Part shown: in pieces, positions 44,336 to 52,217 of the stretch
Position numbering within the stretch: the stretch's first letter is position 1
Layout: each line of letters begins with the position of its first letter
Source: JBMNUM01 sp050946275
GTDB lineage: Bacteria > Actinomycetota > Coriobacteriia > Coriobacteriales > CADBOM01
NCBI GenBank assembly: GCA_050946275.1
Contig: JBMNUM010000009.1
Coordinates: forward strand, 8,310-72,309
Reading direction: 5' to 3'
DNA: 64,000 nt
The notes under the pieces: generated by a model
What the model was told of the DNA's origin: nothing
Database searches by the model: none
What the model saw: the letters and a program-made list of their open reading frames with translations, nothing else
Made by a program: the position numbers and the translations under genes

Positions 44336-45304
44336 GTGGGATACGGGCATGATGACGCGCTGGGGAGTCTGGGCGAGCTGTATCGCGATTGCACGTTGTG
44401 CCCGCGGGCATGCCATGTCGACCGGACACGTGGCCAGCTCGGTTACTGCGGTGCCTCGGACCGGGTGCAGATTGCCCGGGCGGCCCTCCATTTCTGGGAG
44501 GAGCCTCCCATCTCCGGCGACAACGGATCGGGAACGGTCTTCTTCGCACACTGCCCGCTGCAATGCGCGTATTGCCAGAACGAGCAGATATCGCGCCGGT
44601 CGATCGACCTCGTGGCCAATCCCTGGGCGCGCCGTACGTTCGGTGCTTCCGAGCTAGCCGACATCTTCCTCGCCCTCGAGGCGCAGGGGGCGAACAACAT
44701 CAACCTCGTGACCGCGGTGCACTACACGCCGACGGTCATCGTGGCGATTCATCTGGCGCGCGGGCGCGGGCTGGCCGTGCCGATTGTCTACAACACGGGC
44801 GGCTACGAGTCCGTCGAGACGTTGCGCCTCTATCGCGATCTCGTGGACGTGTACCTCGCAGATTTCAAGCACATCGAGCCCGCCTTCTCGAATCGCTATG
44901 CGCATGCCCCGGATTATCCACGGGTCGTCGAGGCGGCAATCGAGGAGATGGTGGGACAGACGGGCTCCCCTTGGTACGAGGAGATGCCGACGGGGGAGGA
45001 GATCATGGTGTGCGGCACCATCGTGCGTCATCTCCTGTTGCCGGGCGGCATCGACGAGTCGGAGCGCGTGGTCGAGTACCTCGGCCGCGAGTTCGGGGAC
45101 CGCGTCGCCGTGAGCCTCATGAGCCAATACGTCCCCATGCCCTCCGCGGATCTTCCGGAGCTCGGGCAGCGCCTCGACCCGGTCGAGTATGGCAATCTCG
45201 TCGACCACGCCATGAACTACGACTTCGACGAGTGCTTCATCCAGGAGATGGAATCCGCGGACGCATGCTACATCCCCCCGTTCGACGGCACGCTTCCCGA
45301 ATGA
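44336..45304 (+). CDS. Radical SAM protein (PflA-like) in the hydrogenase operon
   Basis: The GTG at 44336 is 9 nt after AGGAGG, giving 322 aa. The radical SAM cluster motif is CPLQCAYCQN. An additional N-terminal Cys set (DCTLCPRACHVDRT, GQLGYCG) resembles that of the PflA-like family of uncharacterised radical SAM proteins. The fold segments GANNINLVTAVHYTP, VYLADFKHIEPAF and EIMVCGTIVRHLLLPGG are typical. It probably uses S-adenosylmethionine to make a radical on a protein or small substrate. Its place 22 nt after the hydrogenase protease suggests a link with hydrogenase maturation or an H2-dependent pathway; the target is unknown. Confidence 0.85.
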   Translation: MGYGHDDALGSLGELYRDCTLCPRACHVDRTRGQLGYCGASDRVQIARAALHFWEEPPISGDNGSGTVFFAHCPLQCAYCQNEQISRRSIDLVANPWARRTFGASELADIFLALEAQGANNINLVTAVHYTPTVIVAIHLARGRGLAVPIVYNTGGYESVETLRLYRDLVDVYLADFKHIEPAFSNRYAHAPDYPRVVEAAIEEMVGQTGSPWYEEMPTGEEIMVCGTIVRHLLLPGGIDESERVVEYLGREFGDRVAVSLMSQYVPMPSADLPELGQRLDPVEYGNLVDHAMNYDFDECFIQEMESADACYIPPFDGTLPE

Positions 45305-45322
45305 GCCGAAGGACCGCCCGGC

Positions 45323-46426
45323 TCATTCCACGATGATCTCGTGGCCGGTGGGAGGCTGGGCCTTACCAGCCCCGCCTTCGATGGTGGAGCGCCCTGTGAC
45401 TCCCAGGGCAACGCCGGCAGCGAGCACGATGAGGGCAACCGCGATGGCCGGCTTGATCCGGTTGGCACGCGCCGAGCCGAACCCTCCATCTCCAGCTGGC
45501 TTGTCGAGCGTCTCCAGCGCCTCCTGCAAGGCGCGGGTGAGCTCGCGGGGTGTCTGGTACCTCTCGTGGGGCTCGTAAGCGCACATTCCGGCGAGCACGT
45601 CGTCGATGGCATGTCGGTGCGCTCCCTGCAGGTCGAGCCGCTGCGCGTCCTCGTCTGCGAGGTGGGGTGGAGCTCGGTCGAATCGGGCTGCGATCGCATC
45701 GCGTGCGTCATCATTCCATTCCCGGGAGCATCCGAGCATCTCGAGCAGCACGATGCCGAGCGCGTAGATATCGGAGCGCACGTCGACCCGCGATGAGTCG
45801 GCAAATTGCTCGGGCGGCATGTATCGGACTGTTCCGGCGAGCCGTGTGTCGAGCGAATGACCCGCGGTGATGATCGTCTTGGCAACGCCGAGGTCGATGA
45901 GCTTGGGCGTCCCATCGGAGCGCACGATGATGTTTGCCGGCTTCACGTCGCGATGCGCCTGCACGCGGCCGTCGAGATGGAGGTAGCCGAGCGCGGAGGA
46001 GATGCCGAGGAGCACCTCGAGCGCAGATCGCGGGTCGGTTGCGTACGAACCCTGTTCCAGGAGCTCGTCGAGCGGGCACCCGTCGATTCTCTCGAGGACG
46101 GCGAAGGGCACTTCTGGCCGACCGTCCCCGCCGGCGAAGGAGCCGGTTCCCAAACCACGGACGATGTTCGGGTGCGACAGCTTGCACAGCAGCACGGCTT
46201 CCCGCATGAAGCGCTCCGCAGAGGGCGATGACGCCAGGGAGGGCCGCAGCACCTTCACGGCGACGGCGGACGCGTCGCCCCATGCGTCCACGTGCCCCTC
46301 GCACACGATGCTCATCGACCCGCGCCCAATCTCGTCTCCGACGATGAGGGCCAATTCGTCGTCGGAGCCTGCGGGAGAGAATGTGACGGATATTCCCCTC
46401 TTGATTTTGATGGCGGGCGACTGCAT
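45323..46426 (-). CDS. Membrane-linked Ser/Thr protein kinase
   Basis: This 367-aa Hanks-type kinase has a glycine loop GRGSMSIV, catalytic Lys in AVKVL, Glu in the REAVLL helix, catalytic loop HRDVKPANII, DLG in place of DFG, and MPPEQ in place of APE. A single transmembrane helix near residues 322-342 (AIAVALIVLAAGVALGVTG) leaves only a short external tail, with no PASTA repeats. The active-site residues are complete, so it should be catalytic. GGAG precedes the ATG. The gene is divergent from a lipoprotein gene whose start is only 47 bp away, so the two are probably co-regulated. Confidence 0.93.
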   Translation of the reverse strand: MQSPAIKIKRGISVTFSPAGSDDELALIVGDEIGRGSMSIVCEGHVDAWGDASAVAVKVLRPSLASSPSAERFMREAVLLCKLSHPNIVRGLGTGSFAGGDGRPEVPFAVLERIDGCPLDELLEQGSYATDPRSALEVLLGISSALGYLHLDGRVQAHRDVKPANIIVRSDGTPKLIDLGVAKTIITAGHSLDTRLAGTVRYMPPEQFADSSRVDVRSDIYALGIVLLEMLGCSREWNDDARDAIAARFDRAPPHLADEDAQRLDLQGAHRHAIDDVLAGMCAYEPHERYQTPRELTRALQEALETLDKPAGDGGFGSARANRIKPAIAVALIVLAAGVALGVTGRSTIEGGAGKAQPPTGHEIIVE

Positions 46427-46473
46427 ACTCGAACTCCCCGAACCATCTCTCTCGGGTACGAGAGAGGATCATC

Positions 46474-47919
46474 ATGCGAACCGGTTACAAAGCCATGGTG
46501 GTTGCCAGCGCGGCAACCCTCACCATTGCTATAGCACTCGTTTCTGGCTGTTCCCCTGAACAAAACCTGAACAAAACCCAAACAGAATCCAACCAAAACC
46601 TGAGCAAAATCCAAACAGAAATCCAAAAAGCGCTTCTGACCGGCGAAAATGCCGAGCATGATGACCGCCTTGGAGCCGTATCCGACGATGCAGAATCGAT
46701 GACCATCGGAACGTCCGAGGGGTTTGCGCTCTGGGTGCGCGGCCGCCTGGCTCTCAGCAGCGGAACGGAATCCGACGACCTGCTCTTCGAGGTCGATCCG
46801 GCCACCGGGCGCACGCGCGCATGGACTTCGGTTGCGGTGGAGGGGCCGGTCGCCATCGCCGGCAACCTTGCCGCGCGGGGAGTCACGGCGACGGGCACCG
46901 TGAGCGCCCGGGCAATCGAATCGGCCAGTGCGGCGTTCGGCTCCATCGCGGCTGACGAGCTCGAGGCGGGGCGGGTTCTCGCCGATGCGGTGGAGGCGGG
47001 GACGCTCGAGGGCAATGGCGTCACGGCGCGCAGGCTCGTCTCAGGGGCGCTCGCCTCGCAGACTGCGGAGATCGCTGACCTGGCGGCCGATGCGCTGACG
47101 GTGCGCGATCTGGAGGCAGGCGATCTGAGCGCGGATTCGCTGTCGACCCGGAACGGGAGGGTCGAGGTGCTCGATGCGCTTGCCGCGACCATCGCCGACC
47201 TCGCGGCGACGAGCATGAACACCCGCTCCCTCACCGGCGAGACCCTCGATGCAGCCGATATAAGCGCCGACCGCATCGGCGGTGGATCCATCGACGCTGC
47301 CGAGTTGCGTGCGGGATCGCTCTCGGGGGACGCGGTCGAGGCGGCGACGGCGGTGGTGAACGAGCTCGCCTCGGCGAGCGCGAGCATCGACGAGCTGACA
47401 TCCGGTCTCGTCATGTGCGCGGCTGCCGTCATGGAGGACCTGCGGGCGACATCCCTCGAGGCCACCTCGGCGCACGTCGCGGCTCTCGATGCCGATTCGC
47501 TCGAGGCTTCAAACGTGCGGGCCGATAAGGTGCAGGCGGGCACCATCACCGCGACCGACCTCGAGACGGATTCCGTCAGGACGCGGTCCGTGGCTGCCGA
47601 GAGTATCGAAGGACCCCTCTCGACTTTTCAGCCCGGCTCCGGGTTCGCGGGGTCAGTCTCGTTCCCTGCCTCCATCGGGGATGCATCCGGGGTGGTGTCC
47701 GTGTGCGAGGTCGAGACCGATGCCGGCGTCGACGGGATGGTCGTGACGCCCTCGGCCTGTGGTGGATGCCCCTGCACATGGGAGGTCGAGGAGCTCGAGG
47801 ACGGTCTCTGGGCCATCTCGAGGCGCATCTCTCCCGAGACGGCGCGTGCAATCGAGGAGGGGATGCTCGAGCCGGTCGGCGAGACAACGGTGTACTGGCT
47901 TGCGTTCGACCTCGGATGA
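46474..47919 (+). CDS. Lipoprotein with long five-residue-periodic repeat domain
   Basis: The protein is 481 aa. The signal peptide ends in a lipobox (ALVSGC, lipidated Cys26). Residues about 28-50 form an 11-residue repeat (QNLNKTQTESN/QNLSKIQTEIQ) likely to be a short coiled coil, encoded by an A-rich patch. Residues about 110-385 show an aliphatic residue at nearly every fifth position (for example ADLAADALTVRDLEAGDLSA), the pattern of pentapeptide-repeat beta-helices, but Ala-rich and without the usual Asn/Phe. The C-terminal domain (about 390-481) has a CGGCPC motif. I do not recognise the family. It is a surface lipoprotein, divergent from a membrane Ser/Thr kinase. Confidence 0.8.
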   Translation: MRTGYKAMVVASAATLTIAIALVSGCSPEQNLNKTQTESNQNLSKIQTEIQKALLTGENAEHDDRLGAVSDDAESMTIGTSEGFALWVRGRLALSSGTESDDLLFEVDPATGRTRAWTSVAVEGPVAIAGNLAARGVTATGTVSARAIESASAAFGSIAADELEAGRVLADAVEAGTLEGNGVTARRLVSGALASQTAEIADLAADALTVRDLEAGDLSADSLSTRNGRVEVLDALAATIADLAATSMNTRSLTGETLDAADISADRIGGGSIDAAELRAGSLSGDAVEAATAVVNELASASASIDELTSGLVMCAAAVMEDLRATSLEATSAHVAALDADSLEASNVRADKVQAGTITATDLETDSVRTRSVAAESIEGPLSTFQPGSGFAGSVSFPASIGDASGVVSVCEVETDAGVDGMVVTPSACGGCPCTWEVEELEDGLWAISRRISPETARAIEEGMLEPVGETTVYWLAFDLG

Positions 47920-48036
47920 CGGCGATGGCAAGGACTATCCCCGTGCAATACGTCCGGCAGGGGCCATGCGAACGGGTGCGGCGGACGGCGGTTGCTCGCC
48001 GCCCGCGCCCATTCGCCGTATTCGCGAGATTATTTC

Positions 48037-48064
48037 TTGATAATGCTGCGAAACATACTAAAAT
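48037..48064 (+). promoter_or_regulatory. tRNA-Lys promoter
   Basis: TTGATA (48037-48042), a 16-nt spacer and TAAAAT (48059-48064) end 7 nt before the mature tRNA 5' end. Confidence 0.7.
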
Positions 48065-48070
48065 GCTTTT

Positions 48071-48146
48071 GGGCCGTTAGCTCAGATGGTAGAGCAGGGG
48101 ACTCTTAATCCCAAGGTCAAGGGTTCGACCCCCTTACGGCCCACCA
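48071..48146 (+). tRNA. tRNA-Lys (anticodon CTT)
   Basis: The cloverleaf has acceptor GGGCCGT/ACGGCCC, D-arm TAGCTCAGATGGTAGAGCA, anticodon loop CTCTTAA with anticodon CTT, T-loop GGTTCGACC, discriminator A and encoded CCA (48144-48146). Its length is 76 nt. Confidence 0.97.
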
Positions 48147-48161
48147 CTTCGAATTCTATCG

Positions 48162-48198
48162 AGCCGGTGAGCGTTCCAAACTCGCCGGTTTGTTTTTT
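48162..48198 (+). terminator. Terminator of tRNA-Lys
   Basis: CCGGTGAG/CTCGCCGG stem (one wobble, 9-nt loop) followed by TTTGTTTTTT. Confidence 0.85.
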
Positions 48199-48233
48199 GA
48201 AAGACGCATTTTCGCGGTATCGGGAGACACGGC

Positions 48234-48773
48234 ATGGCGTTGTACTTCACATCCGACCTGCACCTGGGACATGAGGCGATCATCGAGATGAACGCCCGTC
48301 CCTTCGCAAGCGTCGAGGAGATGAACGCGGCCCTGATTGACAACATCAACGAGACGGTCTCCGCCAACGACACGCTTTTCATCCTCGGTGACTTCTCCTA
48401 TCGCATCCGCCGCGACGAATCGGTGGAGCTCGCGGAGCGCATCGCATGCAGGAACATCCATCTCGTCAAGGGCAACCACGATAAGGATTTCTCCAAGTTC
48501 GGCGTCTTCAAGTCCATCAGGGATTACCGCGAGCTCCGATACGGCGAGGAGAAGCGGCGCTTCGTGCTCTTTCATTACCCCATCGCCTCGTGGGCGGGCA
48601 TGCGCGGCGGGTCGATCCATCTCCACGGCCATATCCATACGGGCGGCGACAACCTCAACAAGAGCAACTTCGCCAACGGGTTCTTCCGCTACGACGTCGG
48701 CGTCGATGCGAACGGCTACAAGCCCGTGCACATCGACCGGATCCTCGAGCTGGCGCACGCTTTCGAGCGGTAG
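48234..48773 (+). CDS. Calcineurin-like metallophosphoesterase (YfcE/MJ0936-like)
   Basis: The protein is 179 aa. The two-metal active-site motifs appear in order: SDLHLGHE at residues 6-13, ILGDFSY near 60, KGNHDKDF near 84, FHYPI near 120 and HLHGHIHTGG near 135. This is the minimal metallophosphoesterase fold without extra domains, acting on phosphodiesters of unknown identity in the cytosol. Many gut and phage homologues occur next to unrelated genes. GGAG precedes the ATG. It sits between tRNA-Lys and the trigger factor gene. Confidence 0.88.
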   Translation: MALYFTSDLHLGHEAIIEMNARPFASVEEMNAALIDNINETVSANDTLFILGDFSYRIRRDESVELAERIACRNIHLVKGNHDKDFSKFGVFKSIRDYRELRYGEEKRRFVLFHYPIASWAGMRGGSIHLHGHIHTGGDNLNKSNFANGFFRYDVGVDANGYKPVHIDRILELAHAFER

Positions 48774-48889
48774 GGGGCCCGCGCCTACCGGGCGCGTATT
48801 CGCTGGCATCGAAGCAGCCCGCAGGGTTTATCATTATTTGTCAAGCACGCGAACGAACACAAGCGACGCTATGTAAGGAGCAGCGCCAC

Positions 48890-50248
48890 ATGCAAATCGC
48901 AAAACTCATCAAGAAGCCCATCGGCAATGCGAAGATCGACTACTACATCACGATTGACGGCGAGACGACGACGCAGGTGATCAAGGATGCGCTCCTCGGC
49001 ATGAAGTCGACGTTCCCGGCGTACATTCCGAGCGAGGAGGATCTCGAGAAGTTCTTCCGCGACACCGTGGGCGACCAGCAGTTCGAGTTCATGCTTCGCG
49101 ATTATGTCATGGGCCTCGTCTCCCCGTATGTGATCAACGACGAGTCGGATCTCAACCTCGCCCTCGAGCCGCAGTGCGAGTCCGACAAGTTCCCCCATCG
49201 CGATGAGAGCTTCGAGTTCACCATGCACGTGCTGCTCAAGCCGAAGTACGAGCTCACCTCGTATGAGCCGGTCGAGGTCACCGTGCCCGTGTACAAGGTT
49301 CCCGAGTCCGCCGTCGACAAGCAGATCGACGAGCTGGCCGAGATGAACATCTTCTACAAGCGCGTCGAGGACAACGGCGAGCCCGCCGAGCTCGGCCAGC
49401 ACGTCCTCATCGACATGGAGACGACGAAGGGCGGGGAGAACATGCCCGGCCTCACGGGAGAGGGCAGGCTCCTCGAGCTCGATTACAACTACATGCCGAA
49501 GGACTTCGTCGACAACATCGTCGGCATGAAGGTCGGCGAGACGAAGAGCTTCGACTTCGAGGGTCCGCGCGAGGGAGCTACCTCCATCGACGATACGGAG
49601 ACGTTCAGCACCACCATCACCCTCCGCGAGTTCCAGAATCCCACGAAGCCCAAGATCACCGACGCGTGGATCGAGGTCAACCTGCCGGATGCGGGCTCGC
49701 TCGAGGGTCTGCGCAACCAGATCCGCGAGAGCCTCGAGGCCCAGGCGAAAACGCAGTCGCAGCAGGACCTGAGCGCCCTGATCGACATGCAGCTCGCCGA
49801 GCGCTTCGAGGGATCGATCTCCGATGACATCTACAAGGCCGCCTCGCAGAGCATTTACCGGAGCATGAGCGCCGAGCTGCAGCAGCAGGGCAAGACGCTC
49901 GAGGACATGATGCGCGAGCACGGCATGTCGCGCGAGCATCTCAACATGCAGGTCATGCTGCAGGCGCGCGATATCATCCGCCAGGGCTTCGCGCTCGACA
50001 AGTACTTCGAGGTCATGGTCGGCGAGCTCAACGACGAGGACATCGAGGAGGCCTACAGGTCCTTCGCGCCCGGCAACGAGGATGCCGTCAGGGCTCAGTT
50101 CGAGGGCACGGGCCGCCTCTACGCGGTGCGCGAGGTCGCCCGCAGGCTGAAGGCCCACAAGCACCTCGCCGAGCGTGCGATCATCCACTACCAGGACATC
50201 GAGGTTCCGGCACCCCACGCCCATGACGAGCAGGAAGTGGACAACTAG
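48890..50248 (+). CDS. tig: Trigger-factor-like peptidyl-prolyl isomerase chaperone, atypical N-domain
   Basis: The ATG at 48890 follows AAGGAG, giving 452 aa, the usual trigger factor length. Domains in order: N-terminal ribosome-binding-like domain (1-130), FKBP-type isomerase domain (about 150-240, YKRVEDNGEPAELGQHVLID to GMKVGETKSFDF) and the helical C-terminal chaperone domain (about 250-430, DLSALIDMQLAERFEG, EDMMREHGMSREHL). The ribosome-docking signature GFRxGxxP is not found; the loop region reads STFPAYIPSEED. It may therefore bind ribosomes differently or act off the ribosome. No clpP/clpX follow; a ZIP transporter is next. Confidence 0.85.
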   Translation: MQIAKLIKKPIGNAKIDYYITIDGETTTQVIKDALLGMKSTFPAYIPSEEDLEKFFRDTVGDQQFEFMLRDYVMGLVSPYVINDESDLNLALEPQCESDKFPHRDESFEFTMHVLLKPKYELTSYEPVEVTVPVYKVPESAVDKQIDELAEMNIFYKRVEDNGEPAELGQHVLIDMETTKGGENMPGLTGEGRLLELDYNYMPKDFVDNIVGMKVGETKSFDFEGPREGATSIDDTETFSTTITLREFQNPTKPKITDAWIEVNLPDAGSLEGLRNQIRESLEAQAKTQSQQDLSALIDMQLAERFEGSISDDIYKAASQSIYRSMSAELQQQGKTLEDMMREHGMSREHLNMQVMLQARDIIRQGFALDKYFEVMVGELNDEDIEEAYRSFAPGNEDAVRAQFEGTGRLYAVREVARRLKAHKHLAERAIIHYQDIEVPAPHAHDEQEVDN

Positions 50249-50279
50249 CCTGCGCTGAGGGCTCGAGGAGGATTCCCCG

Positions 50280-51197
50280 GTGGTGCTTATCGGATTGCTG
50301 CTAGCTGTGACCTGCGTCACGGGCATCGGAAGCGGTGCCCTCGGTGCGGGCATCGCGTCGCTTTTCGATATCGACTCGAATAGGACGGCCAGCGTCCTGC
50401 TCAGCTTTGCCGCGGGCATCATGCTCTCGGTCATCTGCTTCGATTTCATTCCAGAGGCGCTCGAGCTCCGGGAGGGCTGGGGCCACGTCGCGGCCGTGCT
50501 GCTCTTCATCGTCGCCGGCGTCGCCCTCGTCGCGGTGCTCGGGCACGTCATCGACCGGCGAGCCCAGAAGCGCTCCCATTGCTGCGCTCTCGATGACCCC
50601 GAGATAGCCGACCGGCTTGACGAGAAGGCCCGCGAGGAGCATATGCGCCGTCACGACGACCTCATATCTCACGATCACGAGGAGGTTCCGGGCCATACGC
50701 ACATCCACGCGCACCATCGCGTTCCCCTCGACCTGGCCTCGCCGCGCGACCTCAGGCTCGCTGGCATCGTCATGGCGCTCGCCATCGCGCTGCACAACCT
50801 GCCTGCCGGCATCAGCGTCGGCGCCTCGTTCTCCGGTGCCGATGGGGCCCTGGTTCGCTCCGGCATCATGATCGCCATCCTGATCGGCGTGCACAGCATT
50901 CCCGAGTCGATGTCGCTTGCCGTGCCGTTCCTGAAGGCGGGGGTCTCGAAGCCCAGGACGCTGCTCATCGCATCCGCCGTGGGCGCGATGATGGTCGTGG
51001 GCGGGTTGATCGGCTTCGCGTTGGGCGAGATCGGCGAGTTCTGGCTCGCGGTGAGCCTCGCCTTTGCCAGCGGCGCCATGCTCTACGTGCTCTTCGGCGA
51101 GATTCTGCCGGAGTCGTTCCTGCTCTTCCATTCGAAAAAGCCGGCGATCGCGGTGATCGCCGGCCTGGTTCTCGGACTGCTTCTCGTCCAGATCTAG
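50280..51197 (+). CDS. ZIP-family metal transporter
   Basis: This 305-aa membrane protein starts with a GTG at 50280 (or 50283) after GAGGAGGA. Eight helices are expected. The metal-site helices carry ALAIALHNLPAGISVGASF (helix 4) and GVHSIPESMSLAVP (helix 5), the HN(x)PEG-type signatures of zinc/iron uptake proteins. A cytosolic loop is His-rich (MRRHDDLISHDHEEVPGHTHIHAHH) and probably senses or buffers the metal. It should import Zn2+ or another divalent cation. A Zur/Fur box was not recognised in the 31-nt gap to tig. Confidence 0.92.
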   Translation: MVLIGLLLAVTCVTGIGSGALGAGIASLFDIDSNRTASVLLSFAAGIMLSVICFDFIPEALELREGWGHVAAVLLFIVAGVALVAVLGHVIDRRAQKRSHCCALDDPEIADRLDEKAREEHMRRHDDLISHDHEEVPGHTHIHAHHRVPLDLASPRDLRLAGIVMALAIALHNLPAGISVGASFSGADGALVRSGIMIAILIGVHSIPESMSLAVPFLKAGVSKPRTLLIASAVGAMMVVGGLIGFALGEIGEFWLAVSLAFASGAMLYVLFGEILPESFLLFHSKKPAIAVIAGLVLGLLLVQI

Positions 51198-51254
51198 AGC
51201 GCCTGCGGAACGCGTCGGCCGCGGTTATGGCCGACCCCGTCTCGCTTCGAATCC

Positions 51255-52067
51255 CTATGCCATGAGCTTGTCGAAGAAGGCATCGAGCCAGTCGCGCTCG
51301 ATATCCTCGATGGCACCCGTGTCGCATGCATGCGCGACCTCGGCGTCGATCGGCAAGCTCGCGGTGTTCTCGATGCCGTGCTTGGCGGCGATGGCGTCGA
51401 GATGGCTCTCGCCGAAGACCCTGATCTGCTTGCCGCAGTCCGGGCACTCGACGTAGCTCATGTTCTCGACGAGGCCGAGGATGGGAATCTCCATGCGGTT
51501 CGCCATGTTGACGGCTTTCTCGACGATCATGCCCACGAGCTCCTGCGGGGAGGAGACGATGACGAGGCCGTCGAGCGGCAGGTTCTGGAAGATGGTGAGG
51601 GCCACGTCGCCCGTTCCCGGGGGCATGTCGATGAACATGACGTCGATATCGCCCCAGGCGATCTCGGACCAGAACTGGGTCACCATGTTCGAGATGATCG
51701 GTCCGCGCCAGATGACCGGGTCGGTGTCGTTTTTCATGAGCAGGTTGAGCGACATGGCCTTGATGCCACTGCGCGAGTTGGCCGGGTGAAGGACGCCGTC
51801 CGGGCCTCCCGCGAAACCGTTCAGGCCGAATGCGCGCGGAATCGACGGCCCCGTGATATCCGCGTCGAGGATCGCCGTCTTCAGGCCGCTGCGCTGAGCC
51901 TTCGTGGCGAGCAGCGAGGTGACGAGCGATTTGCCGACGCCTCCCTTTCCGCTCACGACGCCGATCAGCTTTTCGACTCTCGTGTCGGGTTGCAGGGGCG
52001 CATACTCCGGCTCGTTCATGCCGGGGATGTTGTACTCGTGTCCTGACTCGGTGACGACTTTTCCCAT
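51255..52067 (-). CDS. mrp: Mrp/NBP35-type Fe-S cluster carrier ATPase
   Basis: The ATG at 52067 follows AAAGGACAGCC, giving 270 aa; a longer frame upstream lacks a ribosome site. The P-loop is VVSGKGGVGKSLVTSLLA near residue 35 (deviant Walker A). Other signatures are DADITGPSIPRAFGLNG, DIDVMFIDMPPGTGDVALTIFQ, and the cluster-binding CPDCG pair near residue 206. The protein dimerises, holds a [4Fe-4S] cluster between the two CxxC motifs and delivers it to apo-enzymes. Clients could include the many Fe-S proteins encoded in this window. A consensus TATAAT (minus strand, 52099-52104) lies upstream. Confidence 0.94.
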   Translation of the reverse strand: MGKVVTESGHEYNIPGMNEPEYAPLQPDTRVEKLIGVVSGKGGVGKSLVTSLLATKAQRSGLKTAILDADITGPSIPRAFGLNGFAGGPDGVLHPANSRSGIKAMSLNLLMKNDTDPVIWRGPIISNMVTQFWSEIAWGDIDVMFIDMPPGTGDVALTIFQNLPLDGLVIVSSPQELVGMIVEKAVNMANRMEIPILGLVENMSYVECPDCGKQIRVFGESHLDAIAAKHGIENTASLPIDAEVAHACDTGAIEDIERDWLDAFFDKLMA

Positions 52068-52098
52068 GGCTGTCCTTTCTCTCCAATTTCCTCGACCC

Positions 52099-52104
52099 AT
52101 TATA
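52099..52104 (-). promoter_or_regulatory. -10 box of mrp promoter
   Basis: Consensus TATAAT on the minus strand, 32 nt upstream of the ATG. The -35 is not clear. Confidence 0.45.
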
Positions 52105-52217
52105 TACGAGGGGCAAATGCGCGGGGGAGGCGAGTCAGATGACTGTCCAGCGGCCCAACCGCCCACTCATCTGCTACGCTGGAACGGGCAACTCCGAAAC
52201 CCGAGGAAGGACGGCCG

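Noticed and set aside
41245..44394. Very long minus-strand ORF (1049 codons) opposite the hydrogenase genes
   Set aside because: It is antisense to clearly recognised genes, is rich in Arg/Ala/His with no motifs, and arises from GC-rich third positions.
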